Part shown: piece by piece, positions 17,441 to 29,288 of the stretch
Layout: each line of letters starts with the position of its first letter
Numbering within the stretch: the first letter of the stretch is position 1
Source of the DNA: Pseudomonas sessilinigenes
GTDB lineage: Bacteria; Pseudomonadota; Gammaproteobacteria; Pseudomonadales; Pseudomonadaceae
Length of the DNA: 64,000 nt
Assembly: GCF_003850565.1 (NCBI RefSeq)
Contig: NZ_CP027706.1
Coordinates: forward strand, 2,046,001 to 2,110,000
Direction of reading: 5' to 3'
Notes under the pieces: model-generated
What the model was told of the DNA's origin: nothing
Seen by the model: only the letters and a program-made list of their open reading frames with translations
Database searches by the model: none
Position numbers and translations under genes: made by a program

Positions 17441-20400
17441 GTGCGACTCAAGTGCATCAAGCTGGCGGGGTTCAAGTCCTTCGTCGATCCAACCACGGTC
17501 AACTTCCCCAGTAACATGGCGGCGGTGGTCGGGCCCAATGGCTGCGGCAAGTCGAACATCATCGACGCCGTGCGCTGGGTCATGGGCGAAAGCTCTGCCA
17601 AGAACCTGCGTGGCGAGTCGATGACCGACGTCATCTTCAATGGCTCCACCAGCCGCAAGCCGGTGAGCCAGGCGAGCATCGAGCTGGTATTCGACAATTC
17701 CGATGGCACCCTGGTGGGTGAGTACGCGGCCTATGCGGAGATCTCCATTCGACGCAAGGTGACCCGCGACAGCCAGAACAGCTACTACCTGAACGGCGCC
17801 AAGTGCCGTCGCCGCGACATCACCGACATCTTCCTCGGCACCGGCCTCGGGCCACGCAGCTACTCGATCATCGAGCAGGGCATGATCTCCAAGTTGATCG
17901 AAGCCAAGCCCGAGGACCTGCGCAACTTCATCGAGGAAGCCGCCGGCATCTCCAAATACAAGGAGCGTCGGCGCGAGACGGAAAACCGTATTCGCCGCAC
18001 CCATGAGAACCTGGCCCGCCTGACCGACCTGCGCGAGGAGCTGGAGCGCCAGCTCGAGCGCTTGCACCGCCAGGCCCAGGCTGCCGAGAAGTACCAGGAA
18101 TACAAGGCCGAGGAGCGCCAGCTCAAGGCGCAGCTGTCGGCCCTGCGCTGGCAGGCGCTGAACGAGCAGGTGGGGCAGCGCGAGTCGGTGATCGGCAGCC
18201 AGGAGGTCAGCTTCGAGGCACTGGTGGCCGAACAGCGCAATGCCGATGCCGCCATCGAGCGCCTGCGTGATGGTCACCACGAGCTGTCCGAGCGTTTCAA
18301 CCAGGTGCAGGGGCGCTTCTATTCGGTCGGCGGCGATATCGCCCGGGTCGAGCAGAGCATCCAGCACGGCCAGCAGCGCCTGCGCCAGTTGCAGGACGAT
18401 CTGAAAGAAGCCGAGCGCGCGCGCCTGGAGACCGAGTCGCACCTGGGGCATGACCGCACCTTGCTGGCGACCCTGGGCGAAGAGCTGGCGATGCTCGAGC
18501 CCGAGCAGGAGGTCAGCAGTGCGGCTGCCGAGGAAGCCGCGGCGACCCTGGAAGAGTCCGAGACCACCATGCATGGCTGGCAGGAGCAGTGGGATGCCTT
18601 CAACCTCAGCTCCGCCGAGCCAAGGCGCCAGGCGGAAGTACAGCAGTCGCGCATCCAGCAACTGGAAGCCAGCCTGGAGCGCCTGGCCGAACGCCAGCGG
18701 CGCCTGGGCGAAGAGCGCGAGCAACTGACCGCCGATCCCGAAGATGCGGCGATGCTCGAACTCAACGAACAACTGGCCGCCAGTGAGGCGACCCTGGAGG
18801 ATTTGCAGGCTAGCGAAGAGTCCCAGGTCGAACGCCTGGAGCAACTGCGCCAGCAACTGCAGCAGGCCAGTCAGGCCCAGCAGCAGGCCCAGGGTGAATT
18901 GCAACGACTCAACGGGCGCTTGGCCTCATTAGAGGCCTTGCAGCAGGCCGCGTTGGACCCAGGCACCGGCACCGCCCAATGGCTGCGTGAGCAGCAACTG
19001 GCCGAGCAGCCACGCCTGGCCGATGGCATGCAGGTGGAGGCGGGCTGGGAACTGGCGGTGGAAACCGTACTGGGCGCCGATCTGCACGCGGTGTTGGTCG
19101 AGGATTTTTCCGCTATCGACCTGGCGGGTTTCGAGCAGGGCGACCTGCGTCTGTTGAGCCTGCCAGGCGAGCTTGCATCCATGCCAGGCAGCTTGTTGGA
19201 CAAGGTGCAGTCCCAGGTCGACCTGGCGCCCTGGCTGGGCCAGGTCAAGCCGGTGGACAGCCTGGAGCAGGCCCTGGCCCTGCGTGGCCAGCTGGCTGCG
19301 GGGCAGAGCCTGATCAGTCGCGATGGTTACTGGGTCGGCCGGCATTTTCTGCGGGTGCGTCGGGCCGGCGAGGCGGAAAGTGGCGTGTTGGCCCGAGGCC
19401 AGGAGATCCAGCAACTGCTTCTTGAGCGCGATGAGCGCGAAGCCAGTGTCGAGGACCTGGAAAGCCAACTGCTTAACCTGCGAGCGCAGCAGCGCCAGCA
19501 GGAAAACGGTCGTGAGCACCTGCGGCGCCTGTTACAGGACGAAGCTCGCCAGCAAGGTGAGTTGAAGGCTTTGCTCTCGGCTGGCAAGGCCAAGGCCGAG
19601 CAGTTGAACCTGCGCCGCAGTCGCCTCGATGAAGAACTGCTGGAGCTGGGTGAGCAGCGCGAGCTGGAGCACGAACAGATTGGCGAGGCGCGCCTGCAGT
19701 TGCAAGAGGCCCTGGACAGCATGGCGCTGGACACCGAGCAGCGCGAACTGCTGCTGGCCCAGCGCGACAGCCTGCGTGAACGCCTTGACCGGATACGCCA
19801 GGAGGCTCGCCAGCACAAGGACCATGCCCATCAGTTGGCCGTGCGCATGGGTTCGCTCAAGGCCCAGCACGACTCTACCCGCCAGGCGCTGGAGCGCCTG
19901 GAGATGCAGTCGGAGCGCCTGACCGAGAAGCGTGAGCAGTTGAGCCTCAACCTGGAGGAGGGGGAGGCCCCGCTGGAAGAATTGCGCCTCAAGCTCGAGG
20001 AGTTGCTGGAAAAACGCATGAGCGTGGATGTCGAGCTCAAGAGCGCGCAGATCGCCATGGAGGATGCCGATCGGGAGTTGCGCGATGCCGAGAAGCGCCG
20101 TAACCAGGCCGAGCAGCAATCGCAATTGATCCGTGGGCAGCTGGAGCAGCAGCGGATGGAGTGGCAGGCCCTGAGCGTGCGGCGCAAGACCTTGCAGGAG
20201 CAATTGCTGGCCGACGGCTATGATCTGGAGGGCGTGCTGGCCACGCTCACGGGAGAGGCCAGTGAACAGGCCGCCGAGGAAGAGCTGGAGCGGATCGCTG
20301 CGCGAATCCAGCGGCTGGGCGCCATCAACCTGGCGGCCATTGACGAGTACCAGCAGCAGTCCGAGCGCAAGCGCTACCTGGATGCCCAGGATGCCGACCT

Positions 20401-20929
20401 GGTGCAGGCTCTGGAGACCCTGGAAAACGTCATCCGCAAGATCGACAAGGAAACCCGCAATCGTTTCAAGGACACCTTCGACCAGATCAATGGTGGTTTG
20501 CAGGCATTGTTTCCAAAAGTTTTCGGTGGCGGCAGCGCTTATTTGGAACTGACTGGCGAAGATCTACTCGATACAGGGGTGACAATCATGGCGCGTCCTC
20601 CTGGCAAGAAGAACAGCACCATTCATTTGCTCTCCGGTGGTGAAAAGGCTTTGACCGCACTGGCCCTGGTATTCGCTATCTTCAAGTTGAACCCGGCGCC
20701 TTTCTGCATGCTCGACGAAGTTGACGCTCCGCTGGATGACGCTAACGTTGGACGCTATGCAAAGCTGGTCAAAGAGATGTCGCAGACAGTGCAGTTCATC
20801 TATATCACCCACAATAAGATCGCCATGGAAATGGCTGACCAGTTGATGGGGGTGACGATGCACGAACCGGGATGTTCGCGTCTGGTGGCCGTGGATGTCG
20901 AGGAGGCGATGGCGATGGTGGACGCCTGA
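17441..20929 (+). CDS. smc: Chromosome segregation protein SMC
   Basis: A 1162-residue SMC ATPase that compacts and helps segregate the chromosome, normally with ScpA and ScpB. The Walker A GPNGCGKS is at residues 31-38, followed by a long coiled coil, a hinge near 505-655, a second coiled coil, and at the C-terminus the LLSGGEKALTALAL signature and Walker B FCMLDEVDAPLDD. The start codon is GTG, two bases after the stop of the GntR gene. Length and domain order are normal. scpA and scpB are not in this window. Confidence 0.97.
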   Translation: MRLKCIKLAGFKSFVDPTTVNFPSNMAAVVGPNGCGKSNIIDAVRWVMGESSAKNLRGESMTDVIFNGSTSRKPVSQASIELVFDNSDGTLVGEYAAYAEISIRRKVTRDSQNSYYLNGAKCRRRDITDIFLGTGLGPRSYSIIEQGMISKLIEAKPEDLRNFIEEAAGISKYKERRRETENRIRRTHENLARLTDLREELERQLERLHRQAQAAEKYQEYKAEERQLKAQLSALRWQALNEQVGQRESVIGSQEVSFEALVAEQRNADAAIERLRDGHHELSERFNQVQGRFYSVGGDIARVEQSIQHGQQRLRQLQDDLKEAERARLETESHLGHDRTLLATLGEELAMLEPEQEVSSAAAEEAAATLEESETTMHGWQEQWDAFNLSSAEPRRQAEVQQSRIQQLEASLERLAERQRRLGEEREQLTADPEDAAMLELNEQLAASEATLEDLQASEESQVERLEQLRQQLQQASQAQQQAQGELQRLNGRLASLEALQQAALDPGTGTAQWLREQQLAEQPRLADGMQVEAGWELAVETVLGADLHAVLVEDFSAIDLAGFEQGDLRLLSLPGELASMPGSLLDKVQSQVDLAPWLGQVKPVDSLEQALALRGQLAAGQSLISRDGYWVGRHFLRVRRAGEAESGVLARGQEIQQLLLERDEREASVEDLESQLLNLRAQQRQQENGREHLRRLLQDEARQQGELKALLSAGKAKAEQLNLRRSRLDEELLELGEQRELEHEQIGEARLQLQEALDSMALDTEQRELLLAQRDSLRERLDRIRQEARQHKDHAHQLAVRMGSLKAQHDSTRQALERLEMQSERLTEKREQLSLNLEEGEAPLEELRLKLEELLEKRMSVDVELKSAQIAMEDADRELRDAEKRRNQAEQQSQLIRGQLEQQRMEWQALSVRRKTLQEQLLADGYDLEGVLATLTGEASEQAAEEELERIAARIQRLGAINLAAIDEYQQQSERKRYLDAQDADLVQALETLENVIRKIDKETRNRFKDTFDQINGGLQALFPKVFGGGSAYLELTGEDLLDTGVTIMARPPGKKNSTIHLLSGGEKALTALALVFAIFKLNPAPFCMLDEVDAPLDDANVGRYAKLVKEMSQTVQFIYITHNKIAMEMADQLMGVTMHEPGCSRLVAVDVEEAMAMVDA

Positions 20930-21173
20930 GTCCGCAGGTTTGAGGTGGCTGTCGGGGGCAAGTTGGGGATTTTCCCTTATTGCGCAAGATATTGGCCCTG
21001 AGCATTGCGACAGACGGTGTAAAGTTGTCTTTGGTCGTGCTAGTTTAATGTCAATTTTTCCTATGCGTGGGCAAAACGCCATTCAGAACATAGAGTTGGC
21101 GCCACGTTTTAAAGCGGTTTGCAGATTGTAAACCTCTTATTTTTCAGCATTTTTTATAGAGGCACGGGATTAC

Positions 21174-22028
21174 ATGGAAATCGGTCTGCGCGAGTGGCTG
21201 ATCGTCATCGGCGTTATTGTTATCGCCGGTATTCTTTTTGATGGCTGGCGGCGCATGCGCGGCGGCAAGGGCAAATTGAAGTTCCGCCTTGATCGCAATC
21301 TTTCCAATTTGCCGGATGACGATGGCAATGCCGAATTGTTGGGGCCATCCCGCGTGCTGGATACCCATAAGGAACCGCAGCTGGATGAGCATGATCTGCC
21401 TTCGGTGAGCATGCCGGCGCGCGAACCGCGCGAGAGCGCCTCGCCCAAGCGTGGCAAGCGTGCCAGCGAGCCGCAGCAGGGCGACCTGAACCTGGATCTG
21501 GATCTGGACAACGGCCCGAGCTTCAGCAGCCGTGACGACGATTTCCCGGCCGATGAAGGCAAGGCGTCCAGCCATGGCGACAAGGACCAGCCACAGGCCG
21601 AGGAAGTGCTGGTAATCAGCGTGATCTGCCGCGATGCCGCGGGCTTCAAGGGCCCCGCGCTGCTGCAGAACATTCTCGAAAGTGGCCTGCGCTTTGGCGA
21701 GATGGATATCTTCCACCGCCACGAAAGCATGGCCGGCAATGGCGAGGTGCTGTTCTCCATGGCCAACGCGGTCAAGCCCGGGATTTTCGATCTGGATGAT
21801 ATCGATCACTTCAGCACCCCGGCTGTGAGCTTCTTCCTCGGCTTGCCAGGTCCGCGTCATCCAAAGCAGGCGTTCGATGTCATGGTGGCCGCCGCGCGCA
21901 AACTGTCCCAGGAGCTCAATGGCGAGCTCAAGGACGATCAGCGCAGCGTCCTGACTGCCCAGACCATCGAGCACTACCGCCAGCGCATCGTCGAGTTCGA
22001 GCGCCGCGCCTTGACCCAGAAACGTTGA
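21174..22028 (+). CDS. zipA: Cell division protein ZipA
   Basis: A 284-residue membrane anchor that tethers FtsZ to the inner membrane at the division site. It has an N-terminal membrane helix (about 5-24, [18 protein letters not shown]), a charged and Pro/Ser-rich linker (about 30-140) and a C-terminal FtsZ-binding domain (about 145-280) containing [20 protein letters not shown] and [15 protein letters not shown]. It lies between smc and ligA, a typical pseudomonad order. A 244-base gap after smc probably contains its own promoter. Confidence 0.94.
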   Translation: MEIGLREWLIVIGVIVIAGILFDGWRRMRGGKGKLKFRLDRNLSNLPDDDGNAELLGPSRVLDTHKEPQLDEHDLPSVSMPAREPRESASPKRGKRASEPQQGDLNLDLDLDNGPSFSSRDDDFPADEGKASSHGDKDQPQAEEVLVISVICRDAAGFKGPALLQNILESGLRFGEMDIFHRHESMAGNGEVLFSMANAVKPGIFDLDDIDHFSTPAVSFFLGLPGPRHPKQAFDVMVAAARKLSQELNGELKDDQRSVLTAQTIEHYRQRIVEFERRALTQKR

Positions 22029-22036
22029 ATCTCTGG

Positions 22037-22087
22037 GCGCTGGCCAGTCACTGCGGATCTATCCTGTAGGAGCTGGCTGGCCAGCGC
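22037..22087. repeat. REP-type inverted repeat after zipA
   Basis: GCGCTGGCCAG (22037-22047) and CTGGCCAGCGC (22077-22087) are perfect 11-base inverted arms, with TGTAGGAGCTGGCTGGCC (a REP motif of pseudomonads) in the right half. It lies in the zipA-ligA gap. Confidence 0.6.
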
Positions 22088-22111
22088 AGCTGCAACCCCA
22101 ATCTTCAGATC

Positions 22112-22134
22112 GAGCAGCCTAGGCTGCTCTTTTG
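22112..22134 (+). terminator. Rho-independent terminator of zipA
   Basis: GAGCAGCCT (22112-22120) is followed directly by its reverse complement AGGCTGCTC (22121-22129) and then TTTT. It ends 17 bases before the ligA start. Confidence 0.75.
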
Positions 22135-22142
22135 CTTTATGA

Positions 22143-24524
<2,382 letters not shown>

Positions 24525-24650
24525 AGGGCAGGGTTGGCTGGCGAGAGCTTTCGTCAGTCAGCCCCGCCACTCGACGAGGCGAGCCGGGTTCTTCTCTGTT
24601 GCTCGCCAAGTGCTTGAAGCTCTTCGAGTTTTTAATTCTGCAATGAGCGG

Positions 24651-24678
24651 TTGTATCTTCAACTCAGATAGGTACAAT
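24651..24678 (+). promoter_or_regulatory. Sigma70-type promoter for the 4.5S RNA
   Basis: TTGTAT (24651-24656) and TACAAT (24673-24678) are spaced by 16 bases, and lie about 30 bases upstream of the mature RNA. This is a good housekeeping promoter. Confidence 0.7.
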
Positions 24679-24710
24679 GGCGCGGCTCGCCGTCAGGTGA
24701 GCGTCGTTAT

Positions 24711-24820
24711 GGTGACCCCATCGGTCCCCCCGCAACGATTACCCGTTAACCTGGTCAGGCCCGGAAGGGAGCAGCCACAGCGGGAACATTGTGTGCCGGG
24801 GTGTGGCTGGTGGGGTTGCC
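24711..24820 (+). ncRNA. ffs: Signal recognition particle 4.5S RNA
   Basis: The apical loop of bacterial SRP RNA is plain: GGTCAGGCCCGGAAGGGAGC from 24753, with the GGAA tetraloop at 24763-24766 followed by AGCAGCC. The ends GGTGACCCCA (24711) and TGGGGTTGCC (24811-24820) close the long hairpin. The RNA binds Ffh to target nascent membrane proteins to the translocon. Flanking bases (GTTATGG at 24706-24712 and CCATAAC at 24822-24828) also pair, so the precursor hairpin is longer and mature ends are approximate. It lies after ligA, as in other pseudomonads. Confidence 0.93.
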
Positions 24821-24991
24821 TCCATAACGCCCTCGTCGTTCCTCGATGAGTTGTACCCAACACCCCAATTCTTGAATCTTGTGCAGTGCAAGCTGTGCAG
24901 GTTTTGTCGTGCCTGTAGATTTTTACCTGACCTGGCGGCTTCCTGGCAGGGTCCCAGCCGAGCCCGGCGAACCCCTACACAAGGAGTGACC

Positions 24992-25495
24992 ATGGCGTTG
25001 ACCAGCAAGATATCCCTCTACAACCCGCAATGGCCCCTGGCGTTCGCCGCCGAGCGCGAGCGTATTGCGCCGGGTTTTGCCGATGATCTGCTGGCCATTC
25101 ACCATGTGGGCAGTACTGCTGTCCCGGGACTTGCAGCCAAGCCGGAAATCGATGTGCTGCTGGTGGTCGCGCGGCATCGGGACGAGGTGCTGCGCGAGGC
25201 GTTCATGGCGACTCTGGGCTATGTCCGGGGCAGTGACCTGTCTGTCGGGCATCAGTTCTATCGGCGGGATGTGCAAGGCGTGCGGACCCACAAGGTACAC
25301 GTGTGCCTGGTGGGGCATGGGCAGATCCAGCGGATGCTGGGCTTTCGCGACCTGTTGCGTACCGATGTGGAGCTACGCCAGCGGTATCAGGAGCTGAAGC
25401 TGCAACTGGAGGCCAGTAATCGCGACGGCATCGGTGAGTACCTTGCCCGCAAGGCGCCCTTCATCGATGGGGTGATGGATAGCCAGCAAGCATGA
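24992..25495 (+). CDS. GrpB/UPF0157 family protein
   Basis: A 167-residue protein of the GrpB (UPF0157) family, which has a nucleotidyltransferase-like fold. The hallmark HHVGSTAVPGLAAKPEIDVLLVV contains the GS and paired Asp/Glu residues of the fold; FRDLLRTDVELRQRYQELK is also typical. The reaction it performs is not known. The start at 24992 is set by AAGGAG at 24981-24986. The open frame continues upstream through the 4.5S RNA, but that part is not coding. Confidence 0.82.
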   Translation: MALTSKISLYNPQWPLAFAAERERIAPGFADDLLAIHHVGSTAVPGLAAKPEIDVLLVVARHRDEVLREAFMATLGYVRGSDLSVGHQFYRRDVQGVRTHKVHVCLVGHGQIQRMLGFRDLLRTDVELRQRYQELKLQLEASNRDGIGEYLARKAPFIDGVMDSQQA

Positions 25496-25510
25496 CGGGG
25501 CCGGGTGCGT

Positions 25511-26377
25511 TCATGCGCCGAGCGTCTCGCGCAGCAACTGCGCGAAGGCGTCCCGGGCACGGTGCTGCTGCACGTCCTGATGCCAGACGAACCGGTTATC
25601 CACTGGGGCCAGGTCGCTGAAGCGTTGCACGCGCAGGGTCGAGGATTGTGCGTAGCGCTCCAGTACGCCCTCGGGGATCAGCGATACCCCGGCGCCGGCG
25701 CTGACGCAGCCGATGATGGTGCCCCAGCTGGCATAACCGGTGATCGGCAGGTCCAGGCCGTGCTTGCCGAGCCAGTTCTCCAGGGCGCGGCGATATGGGC
25801 AACCGGCCGGCCACATGAACAGGTGCTGGCCTTGCAGGTCGCTGGCGTTGTGGATCGGTGCGCTGCCGTCACTGGAAATCAGTACCAGGGGTTCGTGGTA
25901 GAGCACGGTTTGTTGCAGTTTCGCCGGCAGGGTATCGATGGCCACCAGGGCACCGTCGATGCGCTGGTGGCGCAGTTCTTCGAAGAGCTGCGACCAGGTG
26001 CCGGTGATCAGCTCCACGCTGACTTGCGGGTAGCGCCGGTGGTACTCGGCCAGCAGCGGTGGCAGGCGGCCGCCGGCGCAGGACTCGATCGAGCCCAGGC
26101 GCAGCAGGCCGCTGGGTTCGGCCTGGCTATCCACCGCGCGCCGGGCTTCATCCACCAGGGCGAGGATGCGCTCGCTGTAGCCGAGGAAGATTTCCCCGGC
26201 CGGACTGATCTTCAAGCCGCGTCCGACGCGGGTGAATAGGGGAGTGCCCAGTTCGCTTTCCAATTGCTTGAGGCGGTTGGTGATATTGGACGGCACGCAG
26301 TGCAACTGCTCGGCTGCGCGAGCGATGCTGCCGAAGCGGGCCACGGCTTGCACCATCTTCAGTTGAGTCAGTTCCAT
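25511..26377 (-). CDS. LysR-family regulator divergent from an EamA transporter
   Basis: A 288-residue LysR-type regulator with the helix-turn-helix in residues about 15-60 (IARAAEQLHCVPSNITNRL) and a substrate-binding domain from about 90. It is divergent from an EamA-family exporter with about 100 bases between them, the usual arrangement for a LysR regulator and its target. A TTCA-N7-TGAA dyad at 26380-26394 lies right against its start codon and could be an autoregulatory site. The ligand is not evident. Confidence 0.87.
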   Translation of the reverse strand: MELTQLKMVQAVARFGSIARAAEQLHCVPSNITNRLKQLESELGTPLFTRVGRGLKISPAGEIFLGYSERILALVDEARRAVDSQAEPSGLLRLGSIESCAGGRLPPLLAEYHRRYPQVSVELITGTWSQLFEELRHQRIDGALVAIDTLPAKLQQTVLYHEPLVLISSDGSAPIHNASDLQGQHLFMWPAGCPYRRALENWLGKHGLDLPITGYASWGTIIGCVSAGAGVSLIPEGVLERYAQSSTLRVQRFSDLAPVDNRFVWHQDVQQHRARDAFAQLLRETLGA

Positions 26378-26379
26378 CG

Positions 26380-26394
26380 TTCATTTCCAGTGAA
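26380..26394. promoter_or_regulatory. LysR-type T-N11-A dyad in the LysR/EamA gap
   Basis: TTCATTTCCAGTGAA is a TTCA-N7-TGAA dyad of LysR-box form, two bases upstream of the LysR start codon. A second palindrome, ATTGATCAAT, is at 26408-26417 on the transporter side. Confidence 0.4.
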
Positions 26395-26477
26395 TGATGG
26401 GCTTAGTATTGATCAATTGTGGTGAGCTTTCGAGGGCGCGACACTGCAGTTCCCTACCTTGCCTGGAAGTTTGTCTC

Positions 26478-27395
26478 GTGAAGATCTCGCCCTCGCTCAA
26501 GTTGGTGCTGGCCACCGCCGTGGTGATCCTGTGCTGGGCCTATTCGCCGGTGGGCATCCATATCGGCCTTGAGGGCTACAGTCCCGGGCACCTGGCGCTG
26601 CTGCGCTTTCTTATCGCTTCGGTATTCATGGTCGGCATTGCGCTGGTAGCGGGAATTTCCCTGCCGCGTTGGCGCGACATGCCCTGGTTGCTGGTGCTGG
26701 GGTTCTTCGCCATCGCCCTGCATCACGTCAGTCTCAACTACGGGCAGCAGGGCTTGAGTGCCGGGGCGTCTAGCGTACTGGCGCAATCGGCGCCGATCTT
26801 CAGCACCCTGATCGCGTTTTTCTGGCTCAAGGAGCCGGTCAGCGCCTGGCGCTGGAGCTGTGTGGTGCTGGGCCTGGTGGGCGCCTTGCTGGTGGTGGTG
26901 GGTGATCGCGGCCTGGGATCGATCCAGCCGCAGGGCTTGCTGGTGCTGCTGGCGGCTTTTTCCTGGGGGCTGTATTTCGTGCTGCAGCGGCGTTTTTCCG
27001 GGCGCCACGGGCTCTTGACCACCACGTGCTACATGGTCTGGGGCGGAACCTTGCTGTTGATGGTGTACACCCCTGGCCTGGCCCAGGCCGCTGTCCAGGC
27101 ATCCTGGCGGGTGAACCTGGCCGTGCTGTTGCTCGGGCTGTTTCCCAGCGCGCTGGCCTACTTGGCTTGGGCTTATGTATTGGCGCGGGTCGAGGTTAGC
27201 CGGGCGTCGATCGCCATGTACCTGATTCCACCGGTGGCGATGTTGCTGGCCGCGATCGTCTTGGGCGAGACGCTGCGCTCCGGGGTGGTGCTGGGGGCGG
27301 CTGTGGTGCTGGGCAGTGTGATGGCAATGCAGTTGGAGGGGCGCTTTGGCAAGAACGCCAGTGCGCGCGACATGAACGACAAAGCCCCGGTTTGA
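26478..27395 (+). CDS. EamA/DMT-family transporter
   Basis: A 305-residue inner-membrane protein with about ten hydrophobic helices in two EamA repeats (residues about 10-140 and 150-290), a drug/metabolite exporter superfamily member. I chose the GTG at 26478 because GGAAG lies eight bases upstream and the protein then starts VKISPSLKLVLATAVVIL like its relatives; the ATG at 26394 would add 28 residues that do not look like part of the family. It is divergent from a LysR regulator, which probably controls it. The exported compound is unknown. Confidence 0.82.
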   Translation: MKISPSLKLVLATAVVILCWAYSPVGIHIGLEGYSPGHLALLRFLIASVFMVGIALVAGISLPRWRDMPWLLVLGFFAIALHHVSLNYGQQGLSAGASSVLAQSAPIFSTLIAFFWLKEPVSAWRWSCVVLGLVGALLVVVGDRGLGSIQPQGLLVLLAAFSWGLYFVLQRRFSGRHGLLTTTCYMVWGGTLLLMVYTPGLAQAAVQASWRVNLAVLLLGLFPSALAYLAWAYVLARVEVSRASIAMYLIPPVAMLLAAIVLGETLRSGVVLGAAVVLGSVMAMQLEGRFGKNASARDMNDKAPV

Positions 27396-27401
27396 CGGGG
27401 C
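27384..27401 (-). terminator. Hairpin between convergent EamA and DUF2167 genes
   Basis: GCCCCG (27384-27389) pairs with CGGGGC (27396-27401). Read on the minus strand the stem is followed by TTTGTCG, so it may end the DUF2167 transcript. It overlaps the last codons of the transporter gene. Confidence 0.5.
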
Positions 27402-27416
27402 CTCGTTGCGGGTGGA

Positions 27417-28310
27417 TCAGCTTTTCTTCTTGAACAGCCGACCGATGAAGGCAGCGATGGCGAGCACGCCGATGACGATGAACTTCTTGCCGGCCAGCAA
27501 CAGGACCCCGAGCTTGGCGAACAAGCCGGCCTTACTGGCGATGCCACCGGCTACCAGGGCTGCCAGGCCATAGGTAGCCAGCTTGTCGGTGCTCGGGTTG
27601 TAGTCGGCGTAGCGGTTACCGTCGGTGAAGTTGGTGAAGGCCAGGACCTTGGGGATCTCGCGCTTGATGGTGGGCAGGTCTTGCATGGAGGCGACCGCAT
27701 TGAGCTCCAGCACGCCCTCACGACCCAGCACGCGGATGCTGTAGTTCAGGGTGTTGTTCTCGGCGCCTTCGGCCTTGAGCTCGCGGGCCCAGTACATCTT
27801 GTGCGATTGCGCGTCATAGCTTGGCTGCTCGGCCCAGCCCAGCAGATGGATGGCGCCGTAGCCTTGCTCCTTGCGCTCTTTGTTGTCTTCCTCGTCCGCG
27901 GCCTGCATTTCTTTGAGCAGGTCTTGGTAGTCGATCTTCGCTGCGTCTTCGTCGGAGATGTGTCCGTCGTTCTTGTAGCTGATGATCACGCCCCAGCCTT
28001 CGGCGGACAGCGGGCTGACGTCACTGGGGACGATCATGCCCAGGGTGGTGAAGCCAGGCGGGTTGCCCCAGCCTTCGGTGAGCAGCTTCTCGGTGTCCTT
28101 GGGGGTGAGGTAGTAGAACTCTTTGCTCAGGTCGAGGCTGGCGATGTCGCCAGGCAGCGGGACCTTGCCGTGGCGCGGGGAGAGGGAGGCGAGAAACTGT
28201 TCGGCGGTCTGGGTTTCAGCGTCCTTGGTGTCGGGCGTGTCGGCAGCGCTGGTCAACAGTGGGGTGGTGCAGAGCACGACCATGGCCATGAGGTGGCGCA
28301 GGTACTTCAT
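27417..28310 (-). CDS. DUF2167 membrane protein
   Basis: A 297-residue protein with a signal peptide (about 1-22, ending LLTSAA), a soluble extracytoplasmic domain (about 40-245) and two C-terminal hydrophobic segments (about 247-268 and 272-290) ending in a basic FKKKS tail. Stretches such as EGWGVIISYKNDGHISDEDAAKI and YNPSTDKLATYGLAALVAGG identify the DUF2167 family. The function is unknown; the family occurs in many proteobacteria. It is flanked by unrelated genes and appears monocistronic. Confidence 0.8.
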   Translation of the reverse strand: MKYLRHLMAMVVLCTTPLLTSAADTPDTKDAETQTAEQFLASLSPRHGKVPLPGDIASLDLSKEFYYLTPKDTEKLLTEGWGNPPGFTTLGMIVPSDVSPLSAEGWGVIISYKNDGHISDEDAAKIDYQDLLKEMQAADEEDNKERKEQGYGAIHLLGWAEQPSYDAQSHKMYWARELKAEGAENNTLNYSIRVLGREGVLELNAVASMQDLPTIKREIPKVLAFTNFTDGNRYADYNPSTDKLATYGLAALVAGGIASKAGLFAKLGVLLLAGKKFIVIGVLAIAAFIGRLFKKKS

Positions 28311-28458
28311 CGTATTCCCTTACATTTTGTGACAAGTAGTAGGCGCGCAAGGATAACGATGAGGAGCGCGTGGCTCAATCCAATGTTTCAATTTATTTCC
28401 GACGAGCGGAGATGGCCGTCCAGGGGCGCACGGCCTCGCCCCTGGAGAAGCAAGCCGC

Positions 28459-28830
28459 TCAGCCTACTGTCAGATAAAGCACTCGTAGGCGGTGCCCGTC
28501 GGGGTCAAGGGCGAGCAAGGTGTAGCCGAACCCCATGGCGGTCGGGGGCTGGACGATGGTGATACCCAGTGCTCGCCAGTGCTGGTGCAGTTCATCCACT
28601 GCTTCGCGGCTGTCCACGGCCCAGCCCAGCTCGCCGCAGCCCGCGCTTGCCTGGGCTTCGGGCTTGACGACCTGGCGGGACCAGAGCCCGAGTTTGATTC
28701 CCGAATCGAGAATGAACAGGGTGAAGTCCGCAGAGGCCTGTACGGGTTGCTTGTCCAGCAGGCGGCTGTAGAAGTCCGCGCTGGCCATGGGGTTCTCCAC
28801 GTAGAGCAGGAAATAGGTGTTGGTGATCAT
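28459..28830 (-). CDS. VOC-superfamily (glyoxalase/bleomycin-resistance type) protein
   Basis: A 123-residue protein with the two beta-alpha-beta-beta-beta units of the vicinal oxygen chelate fold (MITNTYFLLYVENPMASADFY and later TAMGFGYTLLALDPDGHRLRV). The second motif (DPDGHRL) carries one usual metal ligand, but other ligands are not obvious, so it may not be a metalloenzyme. Two ATGs are adjacent; AGGAG lies five bases before the one at 28830. No substrate can be given. Confidence 0.75.
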   Translation of the reverse strand: MITNTYFLLYVENPMASADFYSRLLDKQPVQASADFTLFILDSGIKLGLWSRQVVKPEAQASAGCGELGWAVDSREAVDELHQHWRALGITIVQPPTAMGFGYTLLALDPDGHRLRVLYLTVG

Positions 28831-28911
28831 CATGACTCCTAGGGTCGGGGCTGGTTGGAGCGGCAGCTTATGCGCCGGGTCCGTCAGTTCCTGTCAGGAG
28901 TCGTGAAGTGA

Positions 28912-28953
28912 AAAAAAGACCCGCTTGTCGGGGGGTGACAAACGGGTCTTTCT
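28912..28953 (-). terminator. Terminator of the XRE gene
   Basis: AAAGACCCG (28915-28923) pairs with CGGGTCTTT (28943-28951), with an inner TTGTC/GACAA stem. On the minus strand it is followed by a run of seven T, making a strong rho-independent terminator. Confidence 0.75.
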
Positions 28954-28973
28954 TGGTTGATTGACTGCGGGGC

Positions 28974-29288
28974 TCAAGGCTTGGACAAGGCCTGGTCTAC
29001 CGCTGCTATCAGCTTTCCCAGATCCTTCGGGGTGGCTTTGTGAATGACACCGAACAAATAAGCCCGCTGTTCCTCTTCATCACCCAGATCGGCGAAGAAG
29101 GCTTTCAGCTTCACTCCCAGTACTTCGGCCAACAGAAATAGAGCTTCAACGCTGGGGGTGTAGGTGCCGGTTTCGAAGCGGCTGATGGTTTTTGGGTCAA
29201 AACCGGTTTTTTCACCTAGTTCAGCCTGAGTAAGCCCCGCTACCTTTCGATAGCGCTTGATGGCTGCACCCAAACTTGAAATTTGCAT
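28974..29288 (-). CDS. XRE-family helix-turn-helix regulator
   Basis: A 104-residue DNA-binding protein with a Cro/CI-type helix-turn-helix in residues about 8-62 (LTQAELGEKTGFDPKTISRFETGTYTPS) and a short helical tail, with no ligand domain. Base composition is more AT-rich than its neighbours, which hints at acquisition. The start is ATG at 29288. It is divergent from the region leading to the Aer-like receptor gene. Its targets are unknown; the dyads in 29309-29380 are candidate sites. Confidence 0.82.
   Translation of the reverse strand: MQISSLGAAIKRYRKVAGLTQAELGEKTGFDPKTISRFETGTYTPSVEALFLLAEVLGVKLKAFFADLGDEEEQRAYLFGVIHKATPKDLGKLIAAVDQALSKP

Noticed and set aside
24791..24991. Upstream extension of the GrpB-type frame through the 4.5S RNA
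   Set aside because: It overlaps a structural RNA and has no ribosome site; AAGGAG at 24981 fixes the real start.
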